The notes under the pieces were generated by a model. That model was not told where the DNA came from, made no database searches, and saw only the letters and a program-made list of their open reading frames with translations. From the NCBI GenBank assembly GCA_021792795.1, contig JAJYUB010000004.1, forward strand, positions 57,738 to 121,737: a stretch of 64,000 bases of DNA, written 5' to 3'. Below are positions 26,443 through 35,245 of this stretch, piece after piece (position 1 is the stretch's first letter; each line of letters starts with the position of its first letter). The DNA comes from Acidobacteriota bacterium. Its GTDB lineage: Bacteria; Acidobacteriota; Terriglobia; Terriglobales; Acidobacteriaceae. A program made the position numbers and the translations under genes.

Positions 26443-27717
26443 TCAGCGTTGCGTCAGGACCAGCGCCAGTACCGCGATCAGCAGCGTCGGCGGCATGACG
26501 AGCACGCCGACTCGTAAAAAGCGCCAGCCGCTGACTTCAATCTTTTCGCGACGCAGCGCCATCAGCCATAAAATGGTGGCCAGCGATCCGGTCACGGAAA
26601 GATTCGGGCCCAGATTGATGCCCAGCAGGACTGCGGCGTGCATGACGCGCGTGCCGTGCGCAGCCTGGATCGCGGCCGCCCCGATCAAGCCCATGGGCAG
26701 GTTGTTGATTGCGTTGGCCGCCATGCCGAATCCGAACGCGACCGCGCTCAAACCCGCGATGGGCGGCCACGTCGCGGCGGTCTTCAGCGCGTCGGCCGAG
26801 ATCGCCAGTGCTCCCACCTTTCGCAGCGCCGCCACCATCACAAACAGACCCGCCACCAACGGAATCACACTCCAGGACATGTGCCGCAGCGCTGCCGTCA
26901 TCACGCGACCCTGGCTGCGGGCGACGAACAGCATTGCCAGGATGCCTGCTGCCAGGGTTGCTGGGCCGACTGGCCCTCCCAGTGCGGACGTGGCCAGCAA
27001 GGCGCTCGCGGCCACCAGTATCCCCAGCCCCGCGCGCCGTCCCATGGGGTTGAGCGTCGCCGGTTTCACCCCGTCCTCAATGGAAGGACGCAAGTCCGCG
27101 CGGCTGTGCCACCACAGCACCAGAAATGTCACTCCGATCGCGCCTACCGCAGGGAGCAGAAAGATACGCAGCCATTCCCCAAGCGCCGGGAGCTGCCCAT
27201 CAAACACGACCAGGTTCGCCGGATTCGATATCGGCAGAACGAAGCTGGCGGCATTGGCAATGAACGCGCACGCGAACAGATAGGGGAGCGGCGACGTTTT
27301 CGTGCGGCGAACGACGGCCAGTACCGCCGGCGTCAGCAGCACCGCTGTCGCATCGTTTGAAAGCAGGGACGTGACTACAATCCCAATCCCGAACACCAGC
27401 ACAAACAGACGTGCCTGAGAACCCCGCGCGTGTTCCATGGCGAGGGCCGCCAGCCAATCGAAGACGCCATGTTGCCGCGCCAGTTCCGCCATCAGCATCA
27501 TCCCTGCCAGAAAAAGATAGACATTGGTCCCGCTGCGAACCGCGGTCCACGCCGCGCCAAGCGGCAATAGACGGAACAGCACCAGCAGTACTGCCCCCGC
27601 CACAGCCCAAATATATTCAGGAACATGGCGCGGACGCCAGAGAATCAAGACAAACACCAGAATGCACAACAGCCAGGTAGCAATCCAGATCGCAAGTTGT
27701 GCTGGGTGGTGGGGCAT
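26443..27717 (-). CDS. ArsB-like anion permease
   Basis: The 424-residue protein is almost entirely membrane helices (about 11-12) in the arrangement of the ArsB/NhaD/citrate-transporter superfamily: early YLFLAGMMLMAELARQHGVF and TSLLSNDATAVLLTPAV, and in the second half FGMAANAINNLPMGLIGAAA with the paired SND and NNLP re-entrant signatures. It is probably an inner membrane efflux or anion carrier; arsenite is the classical substrate but no arsR or arsC is nearby. The start at 27717 has only a weak ribosome site. It is convergent with the VWFA gene and divergent from the ADH gene. Confidence 0.78.
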   Translation of the reverse strand: MPHHPAQLAIWIATWLLCILVFVLILWRPRHVPEYIWAVAGAVLLVLFRLLPLGAAWTAVRSGTNVYLFLAGMMLMAELARQHGVFDWLAALAMEHARGSQARLFVLVFGIGIVVTSLLSNDATAVLLTPAVLAVVRRTKTSPLPYLFACAFIANAASFVLPISNPANLVVFDGQLPALGEWLRIFLLPAVGAIGVTFLVLWWHSRADLRPSIEDGVKPATLNPMGRRAGLGILVAASALLATSALGGPVGPATLAAGILAMLFVARSQGRVMTAALRHMSWSVIPLVAGLFVMVAALRKVGALAISADALKTAATWPPIAGLSAVAFGFGMAANAINNLPMGLIGAAAIQAAHGTRVMHAAVLLGINLGPNLSVTGSLATILWLMALRREKIEVSGWRFLRVGVLVMPPTLLIAVLALVLTQR

Positions 27718-27863
27718 CAAGGTAAATTGTCGCAGATTCGCGTCGAGTTTCCCGCCGCTTGGCCAGGAATCGCAACGGGCTTTTTGCGATGCGCTGGAGA
27801 GGGTGGATGCCGCGATTTCGAATCTCGACTCCCATCGTTTACCATGGCTTCGTTGGTCAACCG

Positions 27864-28919
27864 ATGCAAGCGCTGCAATTGACGGAATACCGGAAGCTGG
27901 AACTGGTGGATTTGCAAGTGCCAGCACCTGCGCCAGACGAAGTGCTGATCCAGGTCGCGGCCTGCGGCATCTGCGGCAGCGATGTGCATGGATATGACGG
28001 CTCAACGGGCCGCCGCATTCCGCCGCTGGTCATGGGTCACGAGGCTGCGGGCGTCATTGTCGCGGTGGGCAAGCCTGCTCAAACATTCTCGGTCGGCGAG
28101 CGCGTCACGTTCGATTCCACCATCTCCTGCGGTACCTGTCGGTTCTGCAAAACAGACGCGATCAATCTCTGCGATCGCCGCGAGGTTCTGGGTGTCTCCT
28201 GCGGAGACTATCGCCGTAACGGCGCTTTCGCGGAGTATGTCGCGGTCCCGGCGCGCATCGCGTATCGTCTGCCAGACTCGCTCGGCTTTGCCGAAGCCGC
28301 CATGATCGAAGCGGTTTCCGTCGCCCTGCACGCCGTCCGCCTGACTGCGCCGGAGCAGGGAAGCGCGGCCTTGGTTGTGGGTGCTGGGATGATTGGACTG
28401 CTGGTCCTGCAATCGCTGCGGGTGGCAGGCTGCGGCAGGATATATGTCACCGATATTGACGCTGGGCGTTTGCAACTGGCAAAGAAACTTGGAGCGACTG
28501 AAACCATCGAAGCCGGCGGAGCAACGACCAGCGACGAGATTGCGGAGCGAGTTCGGGCCTTGACCGGCGGCCACGGCGTCGATGTTGCGCTGGAGGCAGT
28601 AGGGACAGCGGCCACCGTGCGAACTGCGATTGCCTCGGCGCGAAAGGGCGCCACCGTCACGCTGGTCGGCAATCTTGCGCCTGAAGTTCCGTTGCCGTTG
28701 CAGAGCGTTGTCACGCGGCAGATTCGGTTGCAAGGCTCGTGCGCTTCGGCGGGAGAATATCCCCAGGCCATCGAGCTGATGGCCAATAAAAAAATCGATG
28801 TTGCGCCGATGCTCTCGGCCGTCGCTCCGCTGGCGGAAGGGCCCCGCTGGTTCGAGCGCCTTTATGCCCACGAAGCAAATTTGATGAAAGTGGTGTTGAC
28901 GCCGGGGTCAGTTGGATGA
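27864..28919 (+). CDS. Zinc-dependent medium-chain alcohol/polyol dehydrogenase
   Basis: The 351-residue MDR enzyme has catalytic zinc ligands C37 (GICGSDVHGYDG), H59 and E60 (MGHEAAG), a structural zinc site with four cysteines (CGTCRFCKTDAINLC, C89, C92, C95, C103), and a Rossmann segment LVVGAGMIGLLVLQSLRVAG. It resembles threonine, sorbitol and galactitol dehydrogenases, so the substrate is likely a sugar alcohol or hydroxy acid. ATG 27864 begins the conserved MQALQLTEYRKLELVD; an upstream extension is not conserved in character. Its stop overlaps the next SDR gene (ATGA), suggesting a two-step oxidation pathway. Confidence 0.85.
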   Translation: MQALQLTEYRKLELVDLQVPAPAPDEVLIQVAACGICGSDVHGYDGSTGRRIPPLVMGHEAAGVIVAVGKPAQTFSVGERVTFDSTISCGTCRFCKTDAINLCDRREVLGVSCGDYRRNGAFAEYVAVPARIAYRLPDSLGFAEAAMIEAVSVALHAVRLTAPEQGSAALVVGAGMIGLLVLQSLRVAGCGRIYVTDIDAGRLQLAKKLGATETIEAGGATTSDEIAERVRALTGGHGVDVALEAVGTAATVRTAIASARKGATVTLVGNLAPEVPLPLQSVVTRQIRLQGSCASAGEYPQAIELMANKKIDVAPMLSAVAPLAEGPRWFERLYAHEANLMKVVLTPGSVG

Positions 28920-29746
28920 AGTCCGAGCCTGCAAATCCGAACGAGAGCCAGCGTATGTTCGACCTGACCGGCCGCGTCGCCCTGGTCACCGGTACCAGCC
29001 GCGGGCTAGGACAAGGTTTCGCTCGCGCTCTGGCGCGGTGCGGTGCCGACCTGGTTCTGACCAGCCGCAAGCGGACCGACCTACTTCCGTTTCAAGAGGA
29101 AATTCGCGCGATGGGCCGCAAGGCTGTCGCGCTTGAACTCGACGTGCGCGACGAAGCCAGCATCGCGCGCATGGCGGAGCAAGCACTCGCCGCCTTCGAC
29201 GCCATCGACATTCTGGTGAACAATGCGGGCTGCAATGTGCGCAAGCCTGCGCTTGAAATTTCGTGGCAGGACTGGAACCAGGTGCTGGACACCAACCTGC
29301 GCGGCAGTTTCTTTGTCGCCAAGGCGATTGCGCCGCAGATGATTGCGCGCGGCTATGGACGCATCGTCAACATCGGCTCCGTGACCAGCGTCTTCGGCTA
29401 CGCCGGCCTCGCGCCCTATACGGCCAGTCGCGGCGGCATTCGCCAACTGACCATGAGCCTCGCCGACGAGTGGGGCAGGCACGGCATTACGGTGAATTGC
29501 CTTGCGCCCGGATGGTTCAAGACCGAGCAGAACAAAATTTTGTACGAGGACCCGGATTGGGTCGAATACTTGTGCGACCGCATTCCGTTGAAACGCCCCG
29601 GCGCGCCGGGAGATCTCGACGGCGCGATTGTTTTTCTCGCTTCCGAAGAGGGCCGTTACATCACCGGACAAACCTTGCTGGTGGACGGAGGAATATCCAC
29701 GGGAGCGATGCGTGCAATGCCCACGAATCGCTCCAAATCGCAGTGA
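28916..29746 (+). CDS. Short-chain dehydrogenase/reductase with YxxxR in the active site
   Basis: The 276-residue classical SDR has the cofactor motif TGTSRGLGQGFA (25-36), NNAG (102-105), catalytic Ser (S155) and Tyr (Y168), and resembles gluconate 5-dehydrogenase/KduD types. The lysine of YxxxK is Arg (YTASR, R172), a rare change that may alter activity. The ATG overlaps the ADH stop, so both enzymes are probably made together and act on the same sugar acid or polyol pathway. About 14 residues precede the core; an internal ATG at residue 14 is an alternative start. Confidence 0.85.
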   Translation: MKSEPANPNESQRMFDLTGRVALVTGTSRGLGQGFARALARCGADLVLTSRKRTDLLPFQEEIRAMGRKAVALELDVRDEASIARMAEQALAAFDAIDILVNNAGCNVRKPALEISWQDWNQVLDTNLRGSFFVAKAIAPQMIARGYGRIVNIGSVTSVFGYAGLAPYTASRGGIRQLTMSLADEWGRHGITVNCLAPGWFKTEQNKILYEDPDWVEYLCDRIPLKRPGAPGDLDGAIVFLASEEGRYITGQTLLVDGGISTGAMRAMPTNRSKSQ

Positions 29747-29775
29747 CGAGCAGATGAAAGCGAAACGGAGAGAGT

Positions 29776-30918
29776 ATGGTTCACTCGAATCAAATGTACC
29801 CATCGAAAGCGTTGCTGGGTCGTAGGAATGTCATCCTCGCCGCGCTTGGCTTGGCGTTCTTGTTGATAATTGTCGCCCCAGCGCACACGCAAGCACAGAC
29901 GGCGAGTCCGAACTTCCGCAAGCACGCGGTGACCTTTGCCAAGCCGCTGACGGTATATTTTGTCGACGTTGAAGGCGGCCAGTCCACGCTCTTCGTCACC
30001 CCGTCGCATCAATCGTTATTGGTGGACACCGGCTGGCCCGACAATGATGACCGCGATGCGGACCGCATCCTGCAGGTAGCGAAACAGGCTGGACTCGACC
30101 ATATCGACTACTTGTTGCTCACGCATTTTCATGTGGACCACGTTGGCGGCGTTCCCAATCTTGTCAAAAAGATCCATGTCGATACCTTTATCGATCACGG
30201 GACCAATCGCGAAACTACGGATGCTGTCACGGAGCAGTGTTTTGAGCGCTATCGGGCGGTGCTGGCGCAACTCCATGCAAAACACATTCTGGCGAAACCG
30301 GGGGAGACCATTCCGCTGACCGGCCTGACAACGACGATTGTCAGCACGGATGGCAATACGATCGACACTCCGCTCCCCGGCGCGGGCGAGCTGAATCCTT
30401 ATTGCAAGAACTGTCCCACGCGGCCGCCGGACAAGACCGAAAATGGCCGCTCGGCGGGAATCGTGATGCAGTATGGCAAGATGCGCCTAGTGGACCTGGG
30501 AGACCTGACCTGGGACAAGGAAATGCATCTGATGTGCCCTGTCAACAAACTGGGACGAATGGATGTCTACGTGGTCTCGCATCATGGCTGGTATCCCAGC
30601 AGCAGTCCCGCGTTTGTGGATGGCATCGCCCCTCGCGTCGCCATCATGGACAACGGCGAAAAGAAGGGCGGCTCGCCTGGGCCGTGGCAGGTGATTGAGA
30701 AATCTCCACGCCTGAAAGACCTGTGGCAACTGCATTACTCAGCGGAAGGCGGGGCCCAGCACAATGTGGCCGCGCCCTACATTGCGAATCTGCAAGGGGC
30801 CAGCGGGAAGGATGGATCCGACGGCCACTATATTCGTCTGCTCGCCTATCCGAACGGAAAGCTGGTTGTCTACAACTCGCGCACGCAGCAGAGCAAAACC
30901 TATCCTGCTCCGCAGTAA
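29776..30918 (+). CDS. Exported metallo-beta-lactamase-fold hydrolase
   Basis: The 380-residue protein has an N-terminal membrane/signal segment (NVILAALGLAFLLIIVAPAH) and an MBL fold with the metal motif LLTHFHVDHVGG, a preceding LLVDTGWPDNDD and a later VVSHHGWYPSSSP. The layout resembles the hydrolase domain of ComEC, but the channel part is absent. It should act in the periplasm or outer membrane space; substrate unknown. GGAGAG precedes the ATG. It follows the SDR gene by 29 nt and may be in the same operon. Confidence 0.8.
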   Translation: MVHSNQMYPSKALLGRRNVILAALGLAFLLIIVAPAHTQAQTASPNFRKHAVTFAKPLTVYFVDVEGGQSTLFVTPSHQSLLVDTGWPDNDDRDADRILQVAKQAGLDHIDYLLLTHFHVDHVGGVPNLVKKIHVDTFIDHGTNRETTDAVTEQCFERYRAVLAQLHAKHILAKPGETIPLTGLTTTIVSTDGNTIDTPLPGAGELNPYCKNCPTRPPDKTENGRSAGIVMQYGKMRLVDLGDLTWDKEMHLMCPVNKLGRMDVYVVSHHGWYPSSSPAFVDGIAPRVAIMDNGEKKGGSPGPWQVIEKSPRLKDLWQLHYSAEGGAQHNVAAPYIANLQGASGKDGSDGHYIRLLAYPNGKLVVYNSRTQQSKTYPAPQ

Positions 30919-30951
30919 GATGTCGCGTGACCACCAGGAAGGACAAGTTCC

Positions 30952-31383
30952 ATGGATGCCGAACAGGTCCGCGAATTTCTTCTGAGGTTGCCGCACGTCG
31001 AAGAGACGATGCAATGGGGCGCGAACCTCGTCTTCTGGGTGGGAGATAAAGCGATCGGCGGCAAGATGTTCGCGCTCGTCAATCTCGACGAAGACGGCAA
31101 GGCCGTGATTTCCTTTCACGCCGGTCCGGAGCGCTGCCCTGATCTGCTGGAGATTGACGGCGTCATTCCTGCGCCATACATGGCGCGGATTTTCTGGGTG
31201 GCGCTCACGCGCTGGGATGCGCTCCCCAGCCGCGAATTGCTGGTTCTCCTTGCGCAAGCACGCGATCTTGTCTATGCCAAACTGCCCAAGCGCACGAGAG
31301 ATGTGCTGGCGATGCCGCCGATGGCCCGCAAGAAACTGATCGCGGAACGAAGGAAGCTCCTATCCAGTAAACGAGCCGGATAA
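30952..31383 (+). CDS. MmcQ/YjbR-family protein
   Basis: The 143-residue cytoplasmic protein fits the MmcQ/YjbR fold (a double-wing DNA-binding-like module): REFLLRLPHVEETMQWGANL at the start, GGKMFALVNL, a segment around CPDLLEIDG and a final helix with LVYAKLPKRTR. Family function is unclear; some members bind nucleic acid. GGAAGG lies upstream of the ATG, and it starts 33 nt after the MBL gene, so co-transcription is likely. Confidence 0.8.
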   Translation: MDAEQVREFLLRLPHVEETMQWGANLVFWVGDKAIGGKMFALVNLDEDGKAVISFHAGPERCPDLLEIDGVIPAPYMARIFWVALTRWDALPSRELLVLLAQARDLVYAKLPKRTRDVLAMPPMARKKLIAERRKLLSSKRAG

Positions 31384-31529
31384 CACCCGCGAAGGGGCGC
31401 TTCAAGGCTGAACCGCTTGCATCGCGATCGAAAATCCACGATACTGTAAATTCAGGATCTAAGGACGACCTTCGTCTCGGCAGAGCGACTCTGCCTTCTC
31501 TCCTGCTACCAGAAAGGACCATATTAGCT

Positions 31530-31784
31530 GTGTTGATGATTCGTCTTTCGCGCGTAGGCGCTCGCAAGAAACCGTATTACCGAATCGTTGTGATTGAGAA
31601 AGACCGCGCCCGCGATGGACGCTCCCTTGAAGTGGTTGGGACCTACAATCCGCGCACCAATCCGGCAACCGTGGATTTGAAGAAGGACCGTGTCGATTAT
31701 TGGACAGGCATGGGTGCCCAGCTTTCCGATCGAGTCGGCAAACTTGTCGCCAAGGCGACCGCGCCGGTAGTGCAAGCGACATAA
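31530..31784 (+). CDS. rpsP: 30S ribosomal protein S16
   Basis: The 84-residue protein matches bS16: MIRLSRVGARKKPYYRIVVI, EKDRARDGRSLEVVGTYNP and VDLKKDRVDYWTGMGAQLSD. It binds 16S rRNA in the body of the small subunit. Start choice is between GTG 31530 (AAAGGA 11 bases upstream) and ATG 31536; GTG has the better spacing. It heads the conserved rpsP-khpA-rimM arrangement, with a 330-base gap before khpA. Confidence 0.95.
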   Translation: MLMIRLSRVGARKKPYYRIVVIEKDRARDGRSLEVVGTYNPRTNPATVDLKKDRVDYWTGMGAQLSDRVGKLVAKATAPVVQAT

Positions 31785-31839
31785 CGGCAATTCCCAAATT
31801 GGGAGTTGATGGCACCAACAAATGCGTCACAATTCTTTT

Positions 31840-31863
31840 GAGCGCGGCCTTCGGGCTGCGCTC
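31840..31863 (+). terminator. Hairpin after rpsP
   Basis: GAGCGCGGCC and GGCTGCGCTC pair around a TTCG tetraloop with one mismatch, followed by TTCAATTGTT. It is preceded by a weaker hairpin at 31788-31808. Together they would separate rpsP transcription from khpA or attenuate it. Confidence 0.55.
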
Positions 31864-31880
31864 TTCAATTGTTCGGTCCA

Positions 31881-31943
31881 CTTGATTTTCCCGTCCTTAG
31901 ACTTGATTTTCCTGCTTTTAGACTTGATTTTCCCGCCTTCAGA
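31881..31943. repeat. Three tandem 21-bp repeats
   Basis: Three consecutive copies of a 21-bp unit starting CTTGATTTTCC and ending TAGA or CAGA lie at 31881-31901, 31902-31922 and 31923-31943 with two to four differences. The unit is a multiple of three and on the minus strand reads KIKSK repeats, but that short frame has no other gene-like property. The rest of the 330-base gap 31785-32114 holds only the hairpins and, presumably, the khpA promoter. Confidence 0.8.
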
Positions 31944-32114
31944 CACATGTTTTTGCCTGGAAATGGAATTCGTCAGACAATAGTCTGGTTGTTTTACCCC
32001 ATGTAGTAACCTCAACAGTAACTAAAGAGTAAACCATAAAATAGCAGACAAACGGCTTTGAATTCGGTATAAACGCTATCAGAACTCAATGTCGAACTTT
32101 GATGGGGTCAAGGC

Positions 32115-32399
32115 ATGTCAGAAAGTTCCGCGGAGCCGTCGGCAGTTGAGTTGATCACGGCCATCGCCTGTTCGTTAGTGGACAAACCGGAAGCAGTTTC
32201 AGTCAATGCAACATCGAATGAAGCTGGCACGGTATTGCGTCTTCGCGTCGATCCCACAGACGTCGGGAAGGTGATTGGCAAACAGGGTCGAACGGCCCGA
32301 TCGTTGCGGACCATCCTGGGGGCCGTCAGCGTCAAGCTGCATCATCGCTACAGCCTCGAAATTGTTGAAGAGGCAAAGCAGGAAACCGCCTCAAGCTAA
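32115..32399 (+). CDS. khpA: KH-domain RNA-binding protein KhpA
   Basis: The 94-residue protein is a single KH domain with the GxxG loop in VGKVIGKQGRTARSLRTIL, as in KhpA (YlqC), a small RNA chaperone linked to ribosome maturation and cell growth. Position between rpsP and rimM is the usual one. The start follows GGGGTCAAGG, a weak ribosome site. Confidence 0.92.
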   Translation: MSESSAEPSAVELITAIACSLVDKPEAVSVNATSNEAGTVLRLRVDPTDVGKVIGKQGRTARSLRTILGAVSVKLHHRYSLEIVEEAKQETASS

Positions 32400-32466
32400 T
32401 GTCGCGCTCTCTTCGTGGAGGTCGCGCATTGCGGCGCGCCTTCGCCACGCATGCAACAATAGCGGT

Positions 32467-33090
32467 GTGACGGACTCGAAACTATTGGACGGCCAATCGT
32501 GGGTGCATCTGGCCCGCCTGATTCGGCCGCAGGGGCGGCGCGGCGAGGTGCTGGCAGCAATCCTGACCGATTTTCCTGAACGCCTTGCCGAAATGCGCAG
32601 CGCATTTCTCTGGCGTGGCGAGAACCTCCCCGCAACGCCGATCGCCATTGAACGCTTCTGGCTGCACAAAGGCAAAGTGGTGCTGAAGTTTGCCGCAGTG
32701 GACTCCATCTCCGCGGCGGAGGCCCTGCGCGGCGCGGAGGTCGTGATTCCTTCCGCGGAACGCATGCCCCTCGAATCGGACGAGGTGTACATTAGCGATC
32801 TGATCGGCTGCCAGTTGGTCGATCGACGCCAGCCTGGATATCCCGATTCCACGTTCCTTGGGACCATTCGCGACGTGGTACGGCAAGAGAAAACCGCAGA
32901 CCTGCTGGTCGTGGTGGGAACGGACGGAAGCGAGTACGAAATCCCGTTCGCCAAGGCGTATGCGGTCAAAATTGACCTGGCTGGACGGCGTCTGGAGATG
33001 AATCTGCCGCCCGGACTGCTGGAAGTGAATGCGCCGCTGACTGAAGAAGAACGACGCGCGCGACAGGCATCGCCCGAGTCGGAATCCTAG
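32467..33090 (+). CDS. rimM: 16S rRNA processing protein RimM
   Basis: The 207-residue protein binds S19 and helps 30S head maturation. The N-terminal RimM domain reads WVHLARLIRPQGRRGEVLAA and the C-terminal PRC-barrel has VYISDLIGCQLVDR and GTIRDVVRQ with YEIPFAKAYAVKIDL. The start is GTG 32467, giving the normal distance to the first conserved tryptophan; the frame is open further upstream but overlaps khpA. The usual next genes trmD and rplS are absent: a minus-strand ggt follows. Confidence 0.9.
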   Translation: MTDSKLLDGQSWVHLARLIRPQGRRGEVLAAILTDFPERLAEMRSAFLWRGENLPATPIAIERFWLHKGKVVLKFAAVDSISAAEALRGAEVVIPSAERMPLESDEVYISDLIGCQLVDRRQPGYPDSTFLGTIRDVVRQEKTADLLVVVGTDGSEYEIPFAKAYAVKIDLAGRRLEMNLPPGLLEVNAPLTEEERRARQASPESES

Positions 33091-33129
33091 GGCCGTCGAA
33101 CGTCGGCGATCTCCGAAAAACCCAAAGGG

Positions 33130-34824
33130 CTATTTTGTGGGCGGTTCCTGCGGAATGGCCGCTCCGTCCGAACGGGGGTCGGAGCCGGCAAAATTGACGT
33201 CACGCTGGGTATCGCGGACCACGGCTTCGCCCTGGCCCACGGTGAACGAAAACGGCTCCAATAGCTGAATCTGCTGGCCGCGCTTGGTCAACTCCGCCCG
33301 GACCGCCTCCGGAATGCCGGGTTCCATCTGGACGTCACAACCGTCGAACGTCTGCTTGGTGAACCGGGCCTGTTCCAGCGCGGCCTGCACGTTCATCCCA
33401 TAGTCGACGACATTGGCGACGAATTGTGCGTGGGCCTGCGCCTGGTTCCACCCGCCCATGATGCCGAACCCAATGCGGATGTCTCCCTTTTCCATGAAGG
33501 CCGGAATGATGGTGTGCAGCGGGCGCTTGTGCCCCGCCAGCGAATTGGGTTGACCTGGCGTGAGGCTGAATCCAGCGCCGCGGTCCTGGAACGAGAAGCC
33601 CAGTCCAGGCGCCACCATTCCCGTACCGTAGCCTTCGTAATTGCTCTGAATCAGCGAGACGATATTGCCGTCTTTATCGATGGTGGAAAGATAGATGGTG
33701 GTCTTGCCATGGGCGTTGAGGTACTGGGTGAGGTCGGAAGGCAGCACCTGGCAGGACGCTTTGTTCATATCGATCAACTTTGCGCGCTGCTTTGCCAGGT
33801 CTTTCGAGAGCATTTCTTTCACCGGAATGGGGGTAAAGCGCGGATCGCCGACGTAGCGGTACAGGTCCGCATAGGCCAGTTTCTTGGCCTCGATCATCAC
33901 CTGCAATGCATCGGCGGAATTATGACCGTACTGTGCCATGGGGAACTGTTCCATGATGTTCAGCATGGAAAGCGCGGCGACCCCTTGCCCGTTCGGCGGC
34001 AACTCGTAGACGGTCCATCCGCGATAGGTGGTGGAAATCGGTTCCACCCACTCCGGTTGAAAGTCTGCGAAGTCCTCCCGGGTGTGCGTGCCGCCCTGCG
34101 CGCGCAGGAATTTCACCATGGTGTCCGTCATGGGGCCGTTGTAGTAGGCGTCTCTCCCATGCGCCGCGACCTGCCGCAGCGAGTTCGCCAGCGCGGGATT
34201 GCGAAACAGGTCGCCAAGCTTGGGCGCCACACCGCCGGGGAGATAGGTCTCCTTGTATCCCGGCTGCGGCATATCTCTCTTGCTGACCCAGTAGCGCGCA
34301 TTGCGCTCGGCTAATGGAAATCCGTTCTGCGCGTAATAAATTGCCGGCGCTAACGTTTTGCTGAAGGGAAGCGCGCCGAATCGGTCCTTCAGAGCTTGCC
34401 AGCCCGCGACACACCCCGGAATGTCGATGCTGTGGACTCCGATGGGGTCGATGCTGTCGATGTGATGGGATTTCAGATAGTCGATGGTGAGCGCCTTCGG
34501 CGTCCATCCGCTGGAGTTGAGCCCGTAGAGCTTTCCGGTCTTCGCGTCGTAGTAGAGCGCGAACAAATCTCCGCCCATGCCGTTCACGTACGGCTGCACC
34601 ACGCCCATCACCGCGTTGGCCGCGATGGCGGCATCAATGGCGTTTCCGCCCTCTTCCAGTATGTGCGCGCCCGCTTGCGAAGCCAAAAATTGCGGCGCGG
34701 CAACAATGCCGAACTTTGTGACCACCATGGAGCGACCTTGGCCTGGCACTGAAGCAAATTGCTGACCGAGCAAAGTGGCGGAAGCCAAGAACAGCAGAGC
34801 GGCTGTACGAGCGATAAACTTCAT
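33130..34824 (-). CDS. ggt: Gamma-glutamyltransferase (exported)
   Basis: The 564-residue Ntn-hydrolase precursor has a signal peptide (ARTAALLFLASATLLGQQ) and is processed autocatalytically. The nucleophile threonine lies in GKTTIYLSTIDKDGNIVSLI, near residue 360, at the start of the small subunit, and GGNAIDAAIAANAVMGVVQP is the typical large-subunit signature. It would degrade glutathione and gamma-glutamyl peptides in the periplasm. AGGAGAAACGC precedes ATG 34824, an internal start of a longer open frame. It is a single gene on the minus strand between rimM and atpZ. Confidence 0.9.
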   Translation of the reverse strand: MKFIARTAALLFLASATLLGQQFASVPGQGRSMVVTKFGIVAAPQFLASQAGAHILEEGGNAIDAAIAANAVMGVVQPYVNGMGGDLFALYYDAKTGKLYGLNSSGWTPKALTIDYLKSHHIDSIDPIGVHSIDIPGCVAGWQALKDRFGALPFSKTLAPAIYYAQNGFPLAERNARYWVSKRDMPQPGYKETYLPGGVAPKLGDLFRNPALANSLRQVAAHGRDAYYNGPMTDTMVKFLRAQGGTHTREDFADFQPEWVEPISTTYRGWTVYELPPNGQGVAALSMLNIMEQFPMAQYGHNSADALQVMIEAKKLAYADLYRYVGDPRFTPIPVKEMLSKDLAKQRAKLIDMNKASCQVLPSDLTQYLNAHGKTTIYLSTIDKDGNIVSLIQSNYEGYGTGMVAPGLGFSFQDRGAGFSLTPGQPNSLAGHKRPLHTIIPAFMEKGDIRIGFGIMGGWNQAQAHAQFVANVVDYGMNVQAALEQARFTKQTFDGCDVQMEPGIPEAVRAELTKRGQQIQLLEPFSFTVGQGEAVVRDTQRDVNFAGSDPRSDGAAIPQEPPTK

Positions 34825-34984
34825 GCGTTTCTCCTGCGCAAAAATGGGCCTGCAGAAGTAATCTTCAGGCATCTCCATGCCTGACGCGCGAAATTATTTC
34901 GGCAAAATCATTTCCGTCTTCGCGGGTGGTTGCTGTAGGCTTGGCAAGGGACTGCCGCAACAAAGAAGTATCCTGACAAACCCG

Positions 34985-35245
34985 ATGCCGACGCCCGACA
35001 AGCCGCAAAACGATCGAAAAACCGCGCTACGAGAGTTGCTGCAGGCCGAAACCATGATGCAGATCGCGCTGGTGCTGCCGCTTTCCTGCATCATCGGCTG
35101 GGCGCTCGGGGACTTTCTCGACCATAAATTGCACCAATCCTGGATCGCGATGCTGGGCCTGGCATTGGGCGTTGCCGCCGGATTTATCCAGGTAATTCGA
35201 ATGGCCAACCACGCGAATCGGACCGATGAAAAAAATGACCGCTGA
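34985..35245 (+). CDS. atpZ: AtpZ-like ATP synthase accessory protein
   Basis: The 86-residue protein has two membrane helices (MMQIALVLPLSCIIGWALGD and AMLGLALGVAAGFIQVIRM) separated by a short loop, as in AtpZ/ATPase_gene1 proteins, which precede F0 genes and have been linked to assembly and ion transport. Residues before ATG 34985 in the open frame are not hydrophobic. The stop overlaps the next gene by 20 bases. Confidence 0.8.
   Translation: MPTPDKPQNDRKTALRELLQAETMMQIALVLPLSCIIGWALGDFLDHKLHQSWIAMLGLALGVAAGFIQVIRMANHANRTDEKNDR

Noticed and set aside
31827..32015. Short minus-strand frame with KIKSK repeats
   Set aside because: The repeats are explained by the tandem DNA repeat; no ribosome site and no other protein-like sequence.
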